A stretch of 64,000 nt of DNA from positions 24,448-88,447 of the forward strand of contig CAKPZX010000002.1 of NCBI GenBank assembly GCA_934215455.1. The letters are read 5' to 3'. Made by a program: the position numbers and the translations under genes. The notes under the pieces were generated by a model. It was not told where the DNA came from. It worked only from the letters and a program-made list of their open reading frames with translations, and searched no databases. How positions within the stretch are numbered: the stretch's first letter is position 1; every line of letters starts with the position of its first letter. Origin of the DNA: an uncultured Streptococcus sp. Its GTDB lineage: Bacteria > Bacillota > Bacilli > Lactobacillales > Streptococcaceae. Positions 46,559 to 57,802 of this stretch are shown piece after piece.

Positions 46559-47326
46559 ATGACAGCAAATCAGATCGTAAGAGTGATCCCAGTCTTGAAA
46601 GTGAATAACCGAAATGTCAATCAACGCTTTTATGAAGAGACATTGGGAATGAAAGTATTAGTGGAAGAAGGAGCTCTCCTCTCTTTGGGAGACGCCTCAA
46701 AAGTAGAGAAAATTGTCTTAGAAGAGTCACCAAGTATGCGTTCGCGTAAGGTCGAAGGTCCAAAGAAATTGGGTCGTATCGTGGTGAAAGTGGCACAAGC
46801 TCAAGAAATTGATTATTTGTTAGCCCGCCAGCCAGAAACAACAGCCCTTTACCAAGGAACAAATGGTCGCGCCTTTGAAGTTGTGTCTCCTCAAGGAGAT
46901 ACCATTTTCGTGCATGCTGAAGAAAATCTTGAAAGTCTAGAACCTTTGGAGAAAGCACCTCTTGTTGACGTGCCAGAAGATTTCAAAGGTTTGACCAGCT
47001 TTGATGTGGACTTTCTTGAGGTCAACGTGGCTGATCTTGCTGAGGCTGAGAAGTTCTATAGTAGCTTGCCAGCTTTGGCACACCTGATTCATTTGCAGGA
47101 AGCCCAAGGAGAAGATCTCCAAGTGGGAAACCATGTGACTTGGGATTTGAGTATGATCAAGGTCGAATTGGCTCCTTTTGATGTGGAAGTTCTGAAAGAA
47201 CGCTTGGGAGAAGCTGTCGATTTTGTGCACCGTAAGGGAACTTTCTTGATTGCCAAGGATCCAAGTCAGATCGAACTCTGGTTTGAAGCCAATCAAGATC
47301 AAGTCCATATTTCTTATGAAGAATAA
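46559..47326 (+). CDS. cppA: CppA family VOC (glyoxalase-fold) protein
   Basis: A 255-residue protein of the streptococcal CppA family, first described as a putative C3-degrading proteinase. It has two vicinal-oxygen-chelate modules: residues about 7-125 and 145-250. The motifs IVRVIPVLKVNNRNVNQRFY (here given by its start IVRVIPVLKVNN), LGDASKVEKIVLEESPSMR and DPSQIELWFE fit the family. The true biochemical role is not settled; the fold is that of glyoxalases and dioxygenases rather than a known protease. ATG 46559 follows GGAGGAAAGT; the frame is open a little further upstream. Next gene starts 16 bp after its stop. Confidence 0.85.
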   Translation: MTANQIVRVIPVLKVNNRNVNQRFYEETLGMKVLVEEGALLSLGDASKVEKIVLEESPSMRSRKVEGPKKLGRIVVKVAQAQEIDYLLARQPETTALYQGTNGRAFEVVSPQGDTIFVHAEENLESLEPLEKAPLVDVPEDFKGLTSFDVDFLEVNVADLAEAEKFYSSLPALAHLIHLQEAQGEDLQVGNHVTWDLSMIKVELAPFDVEVLKERLGEAVDFVHRKGTFLIAKDPSQIELWFEANQDQVHISYEE

Positions 47327-47342
47327 GAATGGAGTGATGAGC

Positions 47343-48278
47343 GTGAAGGCAATCATCGAAAAAATTACCGAACAAATCCAAGAAGGCATCTATCCAGGTG
47401 CCTCTCTTGCGCTTTACCGCAAGGGTCAGTGGAGTGAGCACTATCTGGGACTAGCGGATCCTGAAAATGGAGAACCAGTAGAAGCTGATCTGGTCTATGA
47501 TTTGGCCAGTGTCAGCAAGGTCGTCGGAGTCGCTACCATCTGTGCTTTTTTGTATGCGAAAGGAGAGCTTCCGCTCGATCGCCCCTTTAAAGAGCTTTAC
47601 CCACGTTTTGCTCATGACAAGACGACCATCCGGGAACTCTTGACCCATACTTCAGGACTTGATCCTTTTATCCCCAACCGGGATCAATTGGACGCGAGAC
47701 AGTTGAAAACAGCCCTTGAAAATTTGCAGTTAAAAGAAGACAAGAGTTTTCATTACACCGACGTCAATTTTCTTCTGCTGGGCTTTTGGTTAGAAGACAG
47801 GTTTCACCAGCCCTTGGATCGTTTATTTGAAGAGCTGATCTTTACACCTTGGAAGATGACAGAAACACGGTTTGGACCGGTCGAAAAGGCGGTGCCAACG
47901 GTCCGTGGAGTGGCTTCTGGAAGTGTTCATGATCCCAAAGCGAGAGTATTGGGCTGTCACGCGGGAAGTGCTGGACTTTTTTCAACTGTTGCTGATCTAG
48001 AGCGCTTCTTAGAGCATTATCTGAAGGATGATTTTGCGCGTGACTTGTCTCAGAATTTTGCGCGTGAAGAGGGCAAGACCCGCGCTCTCGGATGGAATCT
48101 AGAGGGGGACTGGTTGGATCATACGGGCTATACAGGAACCTTCATCATGTACAATCGCAAGAGGCAGGAAGCTGTGATCTTTTTGTCCAACCGGACCTAT
48201 GAGAAGGACGAACGGGCCCAATGGATCCTGGACCGCAACTCTTTGATGGACTTGATCAAACAAGAATTTGAAAAATAG
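47343..48278 (+). CDS. Beta-lactamase family serine hydrolase
   Basis: A 311-residue cytosolic protein of the class C beta-lactamase/DD-peptidase fold. The SxxK nucleophile motif is ASVSKVVGV, the Tyr of the Y-x-N-type motif is in FHYTDVNFLLLG, and the KTG-equivalent is HTGYTG near the C-terminus. No signal peptide is seen, so it is probably an esterase or peptidase rather than a cell-wall enzyme. GTG 47343 sits 8 bases after GGAG; ATG 47337 is nearer than a ribosome site allows. It is probably co-transcribed with the CppA-like gene. Confidence 0.85.
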   Translation: MKAIIEKITEQIQEGIYPGASLALYRKGQWSEHYLGLADPENGEPVEADLVYDLASVSKVVGVATICAFLYAKGELPLDRPFKELYPRFAHDKTTIRELLTHTSGLDPFIPNRDQLDARQLKTALENLQLKEDKSFHYTDVNFLLLGFWLEDRFHQPLDRLFEELIFTPWKMTETRFGPVEKAVPTVRGVASGSVHDPKARVLGCHAGSAGLFSTVADLERFLEHYLKDDFARDLSQNFAREEGKTRALGWNLEGDWLDHTGYTGTFIMYNRKRQEAVIFLSNRTYEKDERAQWILDRNSLMDLIKQEFEK

Positions 48279-48280
48279 AA

Positions 48281-48318
48281 AAGGAAGGCTAGGATGATGG
48301 ATCTTGGCCTTTTGCTAT
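48281..48318 (+). terminator. Possible terminator of the serine hydrolase gene
   Basis: AAGGCTAGGA pairs, with wobbles, with TCTTGGCCTT, followed by TTGC. A weak call. Confidence 0.45.
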
Positions 48319-48420
48319 CTGTCAGATAGAACTCAACTCCGTCTTAGGTTGGATTTCCTTCAAAAGCATCGCTTTTTTGGCTGATTTATATTAAAATAGT
48401 AATGACCTTAATAGAGCGAG

Positions 48421-49305
48421 ATGAATATGAACAAAGAGATAGGCGTCGGAAGGGCGCATAGTAAAATTATCTTAATTGGAGAGCATGCGGTGGTCTATGG
48501 TTATCCGGCTATTGCTTTGCCACTCCATCATATCGAAGTGACCTGCCAGATCATTCCGTCAGATAGTCCATGGATTTTGTTTGAAGATGACACTTTGTCC
48601 ATGGCAGTTTTTGCGTCTCTTGAGCACCTCGGGATTAAAGAGGCCCGGATTCGCTGCCGGATTCAGTCCATGGTACCGGAAAGACGGGGGATGGGATCGT
48701 CTGCGGCGGTGAGTATCGCAGCCATTCGTGCAGTTTTTGACTATTATCAAGAGGAGCTGGATGATGAGACCTTAGAAATCCTGGTCAATCGAGCAGAAAC
48801 CATTGCCCATATGAATCCAAGTGGGCTCGATGCCAAGACTTGTTTGAGCGATCAAGCCATTAAATTTATCCGAAATGTCGGCTTTTACCCGCTGGAGCTG
48901 GGTATAAAAGCGAGCTTGGTGATTGCGGATACGGGAATTCACGGCAATACCCGTGAGGCGATCCAAAAGGTTGAAGCCAAAGGGCAGGAAGTTTTGTCCC
49001 ATTTCCATGAGATTGGTCAGTTGACCCAGCAGGTGGAAGAGGCTCTGAAAATGAATGATCTAACGAGCCTAGGACAGGCTCTGACTACTTGCCATGAGCA
49101 CTTGAGAGCCGTCGGTGTCAGCTGTGTTGAAGCAGACCATTTGGTCGCTGTTGCCCTTGAAAACGGGGCTTTAGGCGCTAAAATGAGCGGGGGTGGTCTT
49201 GGAGGCTGTGTGATTGCCCTCGTCAAGGATTCTCGTGAAGCAGCAACCATTGCCCATGCATTAGAAAAAGAAGGAGCGCACCATACATGGATCGAAAACC
49301 TGTAA
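48421..49305 (+). CDS. mvk: Mevalonate kinase
   Basis: It phosphorylates mevalonate, the first kinase step toward isopentenyl diphosphate. The 294-residue GHMP kinase has the N-terminal GRAHSKIILIGEHAVVYGYPA (key part KIILIGEHAVV), the ATP loop ERRGMGSSAAVSIA (about 88-101) and the C-terminal KMSGGGLGGCVIAL. This is the feedback-regulated type in pneumococcus, where diphosphomevalonate inhibits it. It opens the operon mvk–mvaD–mvaK2–fni. ATG 48421 or 48427 may be used; the ribosome site is weak. It overlaps mvaD by 19 bases. Confidence 0.96.
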   Translation: MNMNKEIGVGRAHSKIILIGEHAVVYGYPAIALPLHHIEVTCQIIPSDSPWILFEDDTLSMAVFASLEHLGIKEARIRCRIQSMVPERRGMGSSAAVSIAAIRAVFDYYQEELDDETLEILVNRAETIAHMNPSGLDAKTCLSDQAIKFIRNVGFYPLELGIKASLVIADTGIHGNTREAIQKVEAKGQEVLSHFHEIGQLTQQVEEALKMNDLTSLGQALTTCHEHLRAVGVSCVEADHLVAVALENGALGAKMSGGGLGGCVIALVKDSREAATIAHALEKEGAHHTWIENL

Positions 49306-50226
49306 AGGCTAAGTCCTATGCCAATATCGCGATTATCAAATACTGGGGAAAAGAAGATGCCAAACAGATGGTCCCTTCAACCAGTTCGATTTCGTTGACC
49401 TTAGAGAATATGTATACAGAGACAAGGCTATCACCCTTGCCAGCAGATGCGACTGCACATGAGTTTTACATCGATGGGGAATTCCAAAATCCAGCTGAGC
49501 AAGCCAAAATTGGAGCTGTGATTGATGGCTTGAAGCCAGCAGATGAAGCGGGATTTGTCCGGGTGGATACCAGCAACAACATGCCAACCGCAGCAGGCTT
49601 GTCCTCTAGCTCGAGCGGGCTCTCTGCTCTCATCAAGGCTTGCAATCAGTACTATGATTTGGGCTTGAGCCAGGAGGAATTAGCTCAAAAAGCCAAGTTT
49701 GCTTCGGGTTCCTCTTCACGGTCTTTCTTTGGTCCCTTAGCGGCCTGGGACAAAGAAAGTGGAGAGATTTATAAGGTTAAGACAGACCTAAAACTCGCTA
49801 TGATCATGCTGGTCCTCAATGACAAGCAAAAACCCGTTTCTAGCCGCGAAGGGATGAAACGCTGCATGGAGACTTCGACTAATTTCAAAGAATGGATCGA
49901 AGAGTCTCGACAAGATTATAAGGACATGCTGGACTATCTAGCTGGCAATGATTTTGAACAGGTCGGTCAGCTGACAGAGCGCAATGCCCTTGCTATGCAT
50001 GCGACGACTAGAACAGCCACTCCAGCCTTTAGCTACTTGACAGAAGAAAGCCACAAAGCTATGGAATTTGTCCGTGAGCTTCGAGCTGCAGGCCATGCTT
50101 GTTACTTTACCATGGATGCCGGGCCAAACGTTAAGGTTCTCTGTTTAGAAGAAGACTTGGATCAGCTGGTGCCTTTATTTGAAGCCCGCTATCGGACCAT
50201 CGTATCTAAAACAAAGGACCCTCAAG

Positions 50227-50237
<11 letters not shown>
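49287..50237 (+). CDS. mvaD: Diphosphomevalonate decarboxylase
   Basis: It converts diphosphomevalonate to isopentenyl diphosphate with ATP. The 316-residue GHMP enzyme shows SYANIAIIKYWGKED at the N-terminus (substrate-binding Lys/Tyr), the phosphate loop AAGLSSSSSGLSAL (about 97-110), and the catalytic-region Asp in FTMDAGPNVKVLC near residue 277. The order mvk–mvaD–mvaK2 is conserved in streptococci and enterococci. The ATG lies within the end of mvk, so translation is coupled. Confidence 0.96.
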
Positions 50238-52235
<1,998 letters not shown>

Positions 52236-52250
52236 AGAAAAATCATTTTA

Positions 52251-52388
52251 GAAACTTTCCTTAGGTGAGTACGGACGTCAGCGAACTTCTACGAAGTTCC
52301 ATGACTTAGTTTTGAACCTAAGGTTTCAAAACTCCCGAGTGCCTGAAAAAAAAACGTTTCAGGCACTTTTCTCACAGCGGAAAGTTTT
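52251..52388 (+). ncRNA. Structured pseudoknot element, copy B
   Basis: The same architecture as 39421-39583. Outer stem AAACTTTCC (52252-52260)/GGAAAGTTT (52379-52387). GTGAG (52265-52269)/CTCAC (52371-52375). Hairpin 1 GAACTTC (52283-52289)/GAAGTTC (52293-52299). Hairpin 2 AGTTTTGAA (52308-52316)/TTCAAAACT (52325-52333) with loop CCTAAGGT (52317-52324). Hairpin 3 GTGCCTGAAA (52339-52348)/TTTCAGGCAC (52357-52366). The loop CCTAAGG is the exact reverse complement of CCTTAGG at 52259-52265. The block GTGAGTACGGACGT is common to both copies. It lies 15 bp after the fni stop. Confidence 0.7.
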
Positions 52389-52483
52389 CGTATATTATGA
52401 TTCATTTTGAAAATTAGAACTCTTTTATAGTTCTTTGAAGAATCACTTAACCTATTTTACTTAAAAATTAGTTTCTATACGTT

Positions 52484-52518
52484 TAGGATTGGCAAAATAA
52501 GCCAATCCTTTCTTTTTT
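52484..52518 (+). terminator. Terminator after fni and element B
   Basis: AGGATTGGC (52485-52493) pairs with GCCAATCCT (52501-52509), followed by TTCTTTTTT. The stretch from 52389 to 52645 has no ORF; it holds this terminator and the promoter region of the next gene. Confidence 0.85.
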
Positions 52519-52645
52519 GAAAAAGTGTTCTTCTCAAAAATTCTGATAGTTTACGAATCGTTTACGGTTGCTGGAATCGCTTGCAAAACAGGCTTGTAAA
52601 AGAGTATACTAAATAAGGAAAAACATTTTTAAAAAGGAGTTTAGG

Positions 52646-54307
52646 ATGAAGAAGCACTATTTTCGATCAGCTGTAGCAGCCTTGCTTCCGCTTTTGTTGA
52701 TTGCTCAACCTGTTGAGGCTTGTACAGGGTTCATCATCGGGAAGAAACTGACTGCCGACGGTTCGACCTTGGTAGGGCGTACCGAAGATTTAGAGCCCAA
52801 CCATAATAAAAATTTTGTGGTCAGAGAGCGTGTCTACAATAAAAAAGGAGCCATCTTTGAAGATGCTGCCAACGGTTTTCAATACCCTTTGCCAGAGATT
52901 AGCTATAAGTATACAGCGGTCCCAGATGTCACCCCAGATCAAGGAATTTTTGACGAAGCAGGATTCAATGAATATGGGGTTTCCATTTCTGCTACAGTAT
53001 CTGCTTCAGCAAATGACAAGATCCAAAAAGTGGATCCCTATGTCAAGGATGGCCTCGCAGAATCGGGCTTGACCAGTATCGTTCTCCCTAGTGTGAAAAC
53101 CGCAAGAGAAGGGGTTGAACTCATTGCTAAAATCGTCGAAGAAAAAGGCGCTGCAGAAGGAAATATTGTGACCATTGCCGATAAAGAAGGCGTCTGGTAT
53201 ATGGAAATCCTATCTGGCCATCAATATGCAGCGATTCTCTTCCCAGAGGATCGGTTTGCGGTCTTTCCAAATACCTTCTTCTTAGGGCATGTAGATCAAT
53301 CGGATACCGAACGCACGATCGCCTCAAAAGATCTTGAAAAAGTCGCCAAAGAAGCCAATAGCTATAAGGAAGTGGACGGAAAATTCCACGTTTCTCAATC
53401 TTATAATCCTCCTTTGCAAGAAGCAGATCGCTCTCGGGTTTGGTCGGGAATCAAATCGCTAGACCCAAGCTCTCCTGTTAAATATGACGATGCGTCCTTT
53501 GACCTTCTTCATACAACCGATCGAAAATTAACCCTCCGCGATGCCATGAATCTCCAACGCAATCGTTTGGAAGGAACTAAATATAAACCACAGGATCAAA
53601 TGGAGTTGGATGGAAAAGGCATTCCGAAAAAAGGAGAGTTTGATGCGGTTTATAAATACCCTATTTCCAATCCAAATGTCATGGAGGCCCATATTTTCCA
53701 ACTGAAAGATGAGGTCCCAGCGAGTGCAGGTGGAGGCACCATGTGGCTGTCGATGGGCAGTCCGCGAAATGCTCCTTACCTACCCTACTATGGCAATATT
53801 CTCAACACCTATCAAGCCTACCAAGAATTAGGGGATCATTACAATGATCGCTCTTGGTATTGGACCATTTCAAGAATCAATGACCTTGTGGCCAAGTATC
53901 CAGATTTATTCGAAGATGGGGCGATTCGTACTGAAATGGAACGGTTGGAGTCTCAGTGGATGGTCGAACAAGATCTGAGTGATAAGGAACAAATCGCCCT
54001 TGCTTCTCAGCCTGAAGAAGCTAGTAAGAAGGCAACAGAGGAAAGCTTGGCGAGAGCTGAGAAAACCTTCGAACGCTTGCAAGAAATCAGAAAAGAAGCA
54101 GAACAAAAGGTAGCAGATGAACACGGAAAAAGTGCCCTGCAAGATCTAGATGACGAAGAAGATGCTGCTTATGAAGAAAAGATTGATCTCGTTGATTTTG
54201 ACTATGATTACATTCTAGCAGCAGGCTTGTTCGGGGCAACCCTTCTAGCGATTGTGATCTACCTGATTCGCTCAAAGAAACAAAAGGGAGGAAAACAAGA
54301 TGACTAA
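52646..54307 (+). CDS. Secreted, membrane-anchored C69 family dipeptidase
   Basis: A 553-residue Ntn-type dipeptidase. A signal peptide (about residues 1-25) ends in PVEA, and the next residue, Cys26 of ACTGFIIG, is the expected N-terminal nucleophile once the signal is removed. The C69 domain continues with GRTEDLEPNHNKNFVV (key part GRTEDL) to about residue 440. A coiled, Glu/Ala/Lys-rich stretch (about 440-515) leads to a C-terminal membrane helix and a basic tail, KKQKGGKQDD. The enzyme therefore faces outside and is held at the membrane. AAAAAGGAGTTTAGG precedes the ATG. The PrsW gene overlaps its end by 8 bases. Confidence 0.9.
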   Translation: MKKHYFRSAVAALLPLLLIAQPVEACTGFIIGKKLTADGSTLVGRTEDLEPNHNKNFVVRERVYNKKGAIFEDAANGFQYPLPEISYKYTAVPDVTPDQGIFDEAGFNEYGVSISATVSASANDKIQKVDPYVKDGLAESGLTSIVLPSVKTAREGVELIAKIVEEKGAAEGNIVTIADKEGVWYMEILSGHQYAAILFPEDRFAVFPNTFFLGHVDQSDTERTIASKDLEKVAKEANSYKEVDGKFHVSQSYNPPLQEADRSRVWSGIKSLDPSSPVKYDDASFDLLHTTDRKLTLRDAMNLQRNRLEGTKYKPQDQMELDGKGIPKKGEFDAVYKYPISNPNVMEAHIFQLKDEVPASAGGGTMWLSMGSPRNAPYLPYYGNILNTYQAYQELGDHYNDRSWYWTISRINDLVAKYPDLFEDGAIRTEMERLESQWMVEQDLSDKEQIALASQPEEASKKATEESLARAEKTFERLQEIRKEAEQKVADEHGKSALQDLDDEEDAAYEEKIDLVDFDYDYILAAGLFGATLLAIVIYLIRSKKQKGGKQDD

Positions 54308-55127
54308 AATTCAAAGAGCCTCTATCTATCTTTTTCTACTGTTTGCAGGAATTGGCTTGGAGTTTGAACTCGGTCATCTTTCTCAACAAGAATTTAGCCA
54401 GTCTGCAGGCAGAGACTTGGTCTTAAACTTGTCTGTCTTAGCTGCTATTATTATCCCGCTCTATCTCTTTTCGAAACGATTGGCCAAGCAGTTGTCTGTC
54501 CCAACCTATCTCTTATGGATTGCCATGTTTGGAGGAGCCTTCGTAGCAGGATGGTTGAGCTTTTCAGGCAATAGCTTGATTGATATTATAAATAGCCATG
54601 TGATCAAGGATGCCACTGTCTTTAACAAGTGGACCGATGCCTTGACGGCCCCATTTTCAGAAGAATTCTTTAAGGCCCTGGTTGCCTTTTGGGTAGTCTT
54701 GATGGTTGGCAAAAAAGATCTGAAAGCGATTCTAATTGCCGGCTTGGGCTCTGGCTTTGGTTTTCAGATCATTGAGGATTTAGGGTATGTTGCCCGCCAA
54801 ACCAAAACCAGTCAATTAGCCGCGGTTACTGAGGCCATTAACCGGATCTCTGGTGGATTAGCTTCACATGCCCTCTATACAGCTGTTGTATCCGTTGGTG
54901 TCTTCCTCTTGTTGTCTCAAGTGACCCAGCAAAAGGAGAAACTCTTTGGACTCTGGTGTGTTCTCTCGACAGTAGCCAATCACTTCTTATGGAACTCTCC
55001 GTTTTACGAAACAGACCATCGGATTAATCTTCTCGTCGGACTGCTCTTTGCCGTCCAAGTAGGGACCTTTATCGAAGTGGTGCTCTATACCAAGAAACAT
55101 CCCGAGTTGCCATTTTTAAAACAATAA
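54300..55127 (+). CDS. PrsW family intramembrane metalloprotease
   Basis: A 275-residue multi-pass membrane protein. The protease motifs are visible: APFSEEFFKALVAF (E-E-x-x-K), GFGFQIIEDLGYV and the His residues in GGLASHALYT and VANHFLWN. PrsW cleaves anti-sigma factors in B. subtilis; homologues in streptococci have no established target. It is translationally coupled to the C69 dipeptidase (GGAGG lies in the end of that gene), which suggests they act together. The substrate is unknown. Confidence 0.85.
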   Translation: MTKIQRASIYLFLLFAGIGLEFELGHLSQQEFSQSAGRDLVLNLSVLAAIIIPLYLFSKRLAKQLSVPTYLLWIAMFGGAFVAGWLSFSGNSLIDIINSHVIKDATVFNKWTDALTAPFSEEFFKALVAFWVVLMVGKKDLKAILIAGLGSGFGFQIIEDLGYVARQTKTSQLAAVTEAINRISGGLASHALYTAVVSVGVFLLLSQVTQQKEKLFGLWCVLSTVANHFLWNSPFYETDHRINLLVGLLFAVQVGTFIEVVLYTKKHPELPFLKQ

Positions 55128-55145
55128 GAAAAATTTTTCAAACAC

Positions 55146-55177
55146 AAAAGAACTAAGACATGTGTCTTAGTTCTTTT
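55146..55177. terminator. Bidirectional terminator
   Basis: A perfect palindrome, AAAAGAACTAAGACA with TGTCTTAGTTCTTTT, between the convergent prsW-like gene and mvaA; it touches the mvaA stop at 55176. Confidence 0.85.
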
Positions 55178-56438
55178 ATTTTCTCAATTCTTGTAAGAGT
55201 GTTTGTGCTTTTTCTAAATTAAAGGGTTTGTTTTCAAGGAGTTGGCTGACCAATCGCGGAACTTCCTCTTCCTTAGCTCCTGCTAGAAGAGCGAGGGAGC
55301 GTGCTTGGAGTTTCATATGTCCTGCTTGAATCCCTGTGGTGACAAGGGCTTTGAGGGCAGCAAAATTCTGAGCCAAACCGAGCGAAGCGATGATACCTGC
55401 TAATTCAACAGCAGAAGGTTCTCCTAGCAAGCGGTGGCTGACTTGAACCATTGGGTTGAGGCCGATCGAGCCTCCTTTTGTCGCAACCGGCATTGGCAGG
55501 GTGATCTCTCCATAGAGTTTTTTCTCTTCTGGCTGACTTGTCCAGTGACTCAAGCCCTTGTATGGACCACTTTGTGCGGCATAGGCATGGGCTCCTGCTT
55601 CGATGGCCCGCCAGTCATTGCCAGTCGCAAGGACTAGGGAATCAATCCCGTTAAAAATTCCCTTGTTATGAGTGGCTGCACGGTAAGGATCCACTTTAGC
55701 CAGTTGGCTAGCTAGCTCCATCCGGTGGGCAATCTCAATGGCTTCCTCAGGATTTCGACTCAGTGCTTTAAAATCGATCGCACACCGTGCACTCACCAAA
55801 GAGCGAGTGGCCAAGTTGGATAAAATTGCCATCAGGGCCTGACCACCAGAGAGTTCCTGGATGCGATTGGTCAGAGCTTCTAACATGGTATTGAGCATAT
55901 TGGCTCCCATGGCTTCTTTGGGATCGACAGCCAAGTAGACAATAAGAAAGTCTCCCTTGTTTTCGACCCAAAGATCCCTCGCTCCACCTCCACGCTTAAC
56001 GATAGAAGGATAGGCTTCATTAGCTAGCTGAAGAAGAGTTTCCTTGTCTTCTAGGATGCGCTTGCTAGCCGTTTCCACATCCCTAACATCCGTCAGAGCA
56101 ATCTCACCGATCATTTGGCGCTGGTGCACCTGGGTGGTGAAACCGCCCGAACGTTGGATGAGTTTGGCTGCAAAGCTGGCAGCCGCGACCACGGAAGGTT
56201 CTTCTGTGACCATGGGAAGGACATAGTCACGACCATTGATCAGGAAATAAGGAGCAAGGCTAAAAGGCAAGTCAAAAGTCGACAAGACATTTTCCGTCAA
56301 TTGATCTGCAATAGAAAGGGGAAGTCCCTTTTGTTCTTTTAAGATCTGTGCTTCATCCCAAGTTAAGAGGCCTTCCTTCAGTAAGGCCTCTATGCGTTCT
56401 GTGGGAGAAAGTTTTGCAAAACCTGGTAATCGTGCCAT
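55176..56438 (-). CDS. mvaA: Hydroxymethylglutaryl-CoA reductase (class II)
   Basis: It reduces HMG-CoA to mevalonate with two NAD(P)H. The 420-residue class II enzyme has ENVLSTFDLPFSLAPYF near residue 49 (key part ENVLS with the catalytic Glu), the DAMGANMLNTML-type motif (here EAMGANMLNTML), THNKGIFNGID with the catalytic Lys, and a C-terminal His-bearing helix region (GHMKLQARSLA). Its start overlaps the stop of mvaS as TAATG, so the two are translationally coupled. Confidence 0.97.
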   Translation of the reverse strand: MARLPGFAKLSPTERIEALLKEGLLTWDEAQILKEQKGLPLSIADQLTENVLSTFDLPFSLAPYFLINGRDYVLPMVTEEPSVVAAASFAAKLIQRSGGFTTQVHQRQMIGEIALTDVRDVETASKRILEDKETLLQLANEAYPSIVKRGGGARDLWVENKGDFLIVYLAVDPKEAMGANMLNTMLEALTNRIQELSGGQALMAILSNLATRSLVSARCAIDFKALSRNPEEAIEIAHRMELASQLAKVDPYRAATHNKGIFNGIDSLVLATGNDWRAIEAGAHAYAAQSGPYKGLSHWTSQPEEKKLYGEITLPMPVATKGGSIGLNPMVQVSHRLLGEPSAVELAGIIASLGLAQNFAALKALVTTGIQAGHMKLQARSLALLAGAKEEEVPRLVSQLLENKPFNLEKAQTLLQELRK

Positions 56439-57610
56439 TATTTTTCTACTTTCTGGTAAGTGCGTTGGTGTTCCTTGATCTCTGTCAAAGCAAAAGTTTG
56501 ATGCGTAGCAGGCTCAAACACTTGATTGCCACTAGGATCTAGATCTACTTCCTCATAAAAGAGTCGCTCGTAGTCAGCAACACTAAGAACCGTCCGTTGG
56601 TCCAGTTTTTCCATGCGTTTGTGATCTAAGAGTTGCTCAAAACCAGGAACGAGATTGGCACTAAAGATCTCAGCAACCGCTCCACTTCCATAGCTAAAGA
56701 GGGCGATTCGGTCCCCAGCTTTGAGTTGGGGGTCATTTTCCAGTAGTGACAGCAAGCCTAGGAAAAGAGATCCAGTGTAGATATTTCCCACGCGTTGGCT
56801 GTATAGAATCGATTGATCAAAGTTGTATTGTAATTGATCTTTTTTCTCTTCTGACACTGACTTATCCATGATTTTTTTCAAGCCCTTGAGAGCTAATTTC
56901 GGATAAGGCAAGTGGAAGCAGACGGCCGCGAAATCTGTTAAGGCAAGGCCAGTCCGTTTCTGGTATTCCGCCCAGGTTGTTTTCAGAGAATCTAGATATT
57001 GTTGCGTTGAATAAATCCCATTCACGAAGGGAGTTGTCGCATAATTTGGACGCCAAAAATCCATGACATCGCGTGTTTGGGCAACATTGTCATCGTTAAA
57101 AGATAGAATACGAGGATTTTGGCTGATCAGCATAGCAACCGCTCCAGCCCCCTGTGTTGGTTCTCCAGGAGTTCCAATTCCGTATTTAGCAATGTCACTG
57201 GCAATGACCAAAACCTTACTCTGTGGGAATTTTTCAACATGGAGTTTAGCATAATCCAAGGCAGCAGTCGCAGCATAGCAGGCTTCTTTCATCTCAAAAG
57301 AGCGGGCGAAAGGCTGGATATCTAGTAAGCCATGAACAAACACAGCCGCAGCCTTACTCTGGTCAATTCCAGATTCTGTCGCAAGAATCACCATGTCGAT
57401 CGCTTCTTTATCTTCGTCTGTTAAAATATCATCTGCTGCAGTAGCAGCCAATGTGACGATGTCTTCTGTGATCGGTGCAACACTTTGTTCTTTTAAGAGA
57501 AGACCCTTGCTCAGTTTTTCGGGATCAGTATCACGAGCAGCAGCCAAATCTTCTAAACGCAAGACATAAGGGCTCGTCGCAAAACCAATCTTATCAATCC
57601 CAATTGTCAT
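56438..57610 (-). CDS. mvaS: Hydroxymethylglutaryl-CoA synthase
   Basis: It joins acetyl-CoA and acetoacetyl-CoA to form HMG-CoA, the first committed step of the mevalonate route. The 390-residue thiolase-fold enzyme starts MTIGIDKIGFATSPYVL. The catalytic Cys lies in EMKEACYAATAALDY near residue 110, with Glu near 79 (ATESGID) and His in AAVCFHLPYPKL near 233. It is the promoter-proximal gene of mvaS–mvaA. GAGGTTAAGA precedes the ATG on the minus strand. Confidence 0.97.
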   Translation of the reverse strand: MTIGIDKIGFATSPYVLRLEDLAAARDTDPEKLSKGLLLKEQSVAPITEDIVTLAATAADDILTDEDKEAIDMVILATESGIDQSKAAAVFVHGLLDIQPFARSFEMKEACYAATAALDYAKLHVEKFPQSKVLVIASDIAKYGIGTPGEPTQGAGAVAMLISQNPRILSFNDDNVAQTRDVMDFWRPNYATTPFVNGIYSTQQYLDSLKTTWAEYQKRTGLALTDFAAVCFHLPYPKLALKGLKKIMDKSVSEEKKDQLQYNFDQSILYSQRVGNIYTGSLFLGLLSLLENDPQLKAGDRIALFSYGSGAVAEIFSANLVPGFEQLLDHKRMEKLDQRTVLSVADYERLFYEEVDLDPSGNQVFEPATHQTFALTEIKEHQRTYQKVEK

Positions 57611-57763
57611 TCTTAACCTCTTTTTTATTTGATATCTACTAGTATATTTCGTTACTATTTTACCATATTTAAGGGTAAAACTCCCTTGAAAAAGCTAGAT
57701 CAACAAGGAAATCATTCTCGGGACCGATTTTGCAATGTTTTAAAGAAAAAATAGAGAATCTAT

Positions 57764-57790
57764 AAAAAAAGCCATCCTCAGATGACTTTT
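57764..57790 (-). terminator. Terminator of the small membrane protein gene
   Basis: On the minus strand AAAGTCATC, TGAG loop, GATGGCTTT and a T run. Confidence 0.75.
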
Positions 57791-57802
57791 CAGATCTTAT
57801 GC

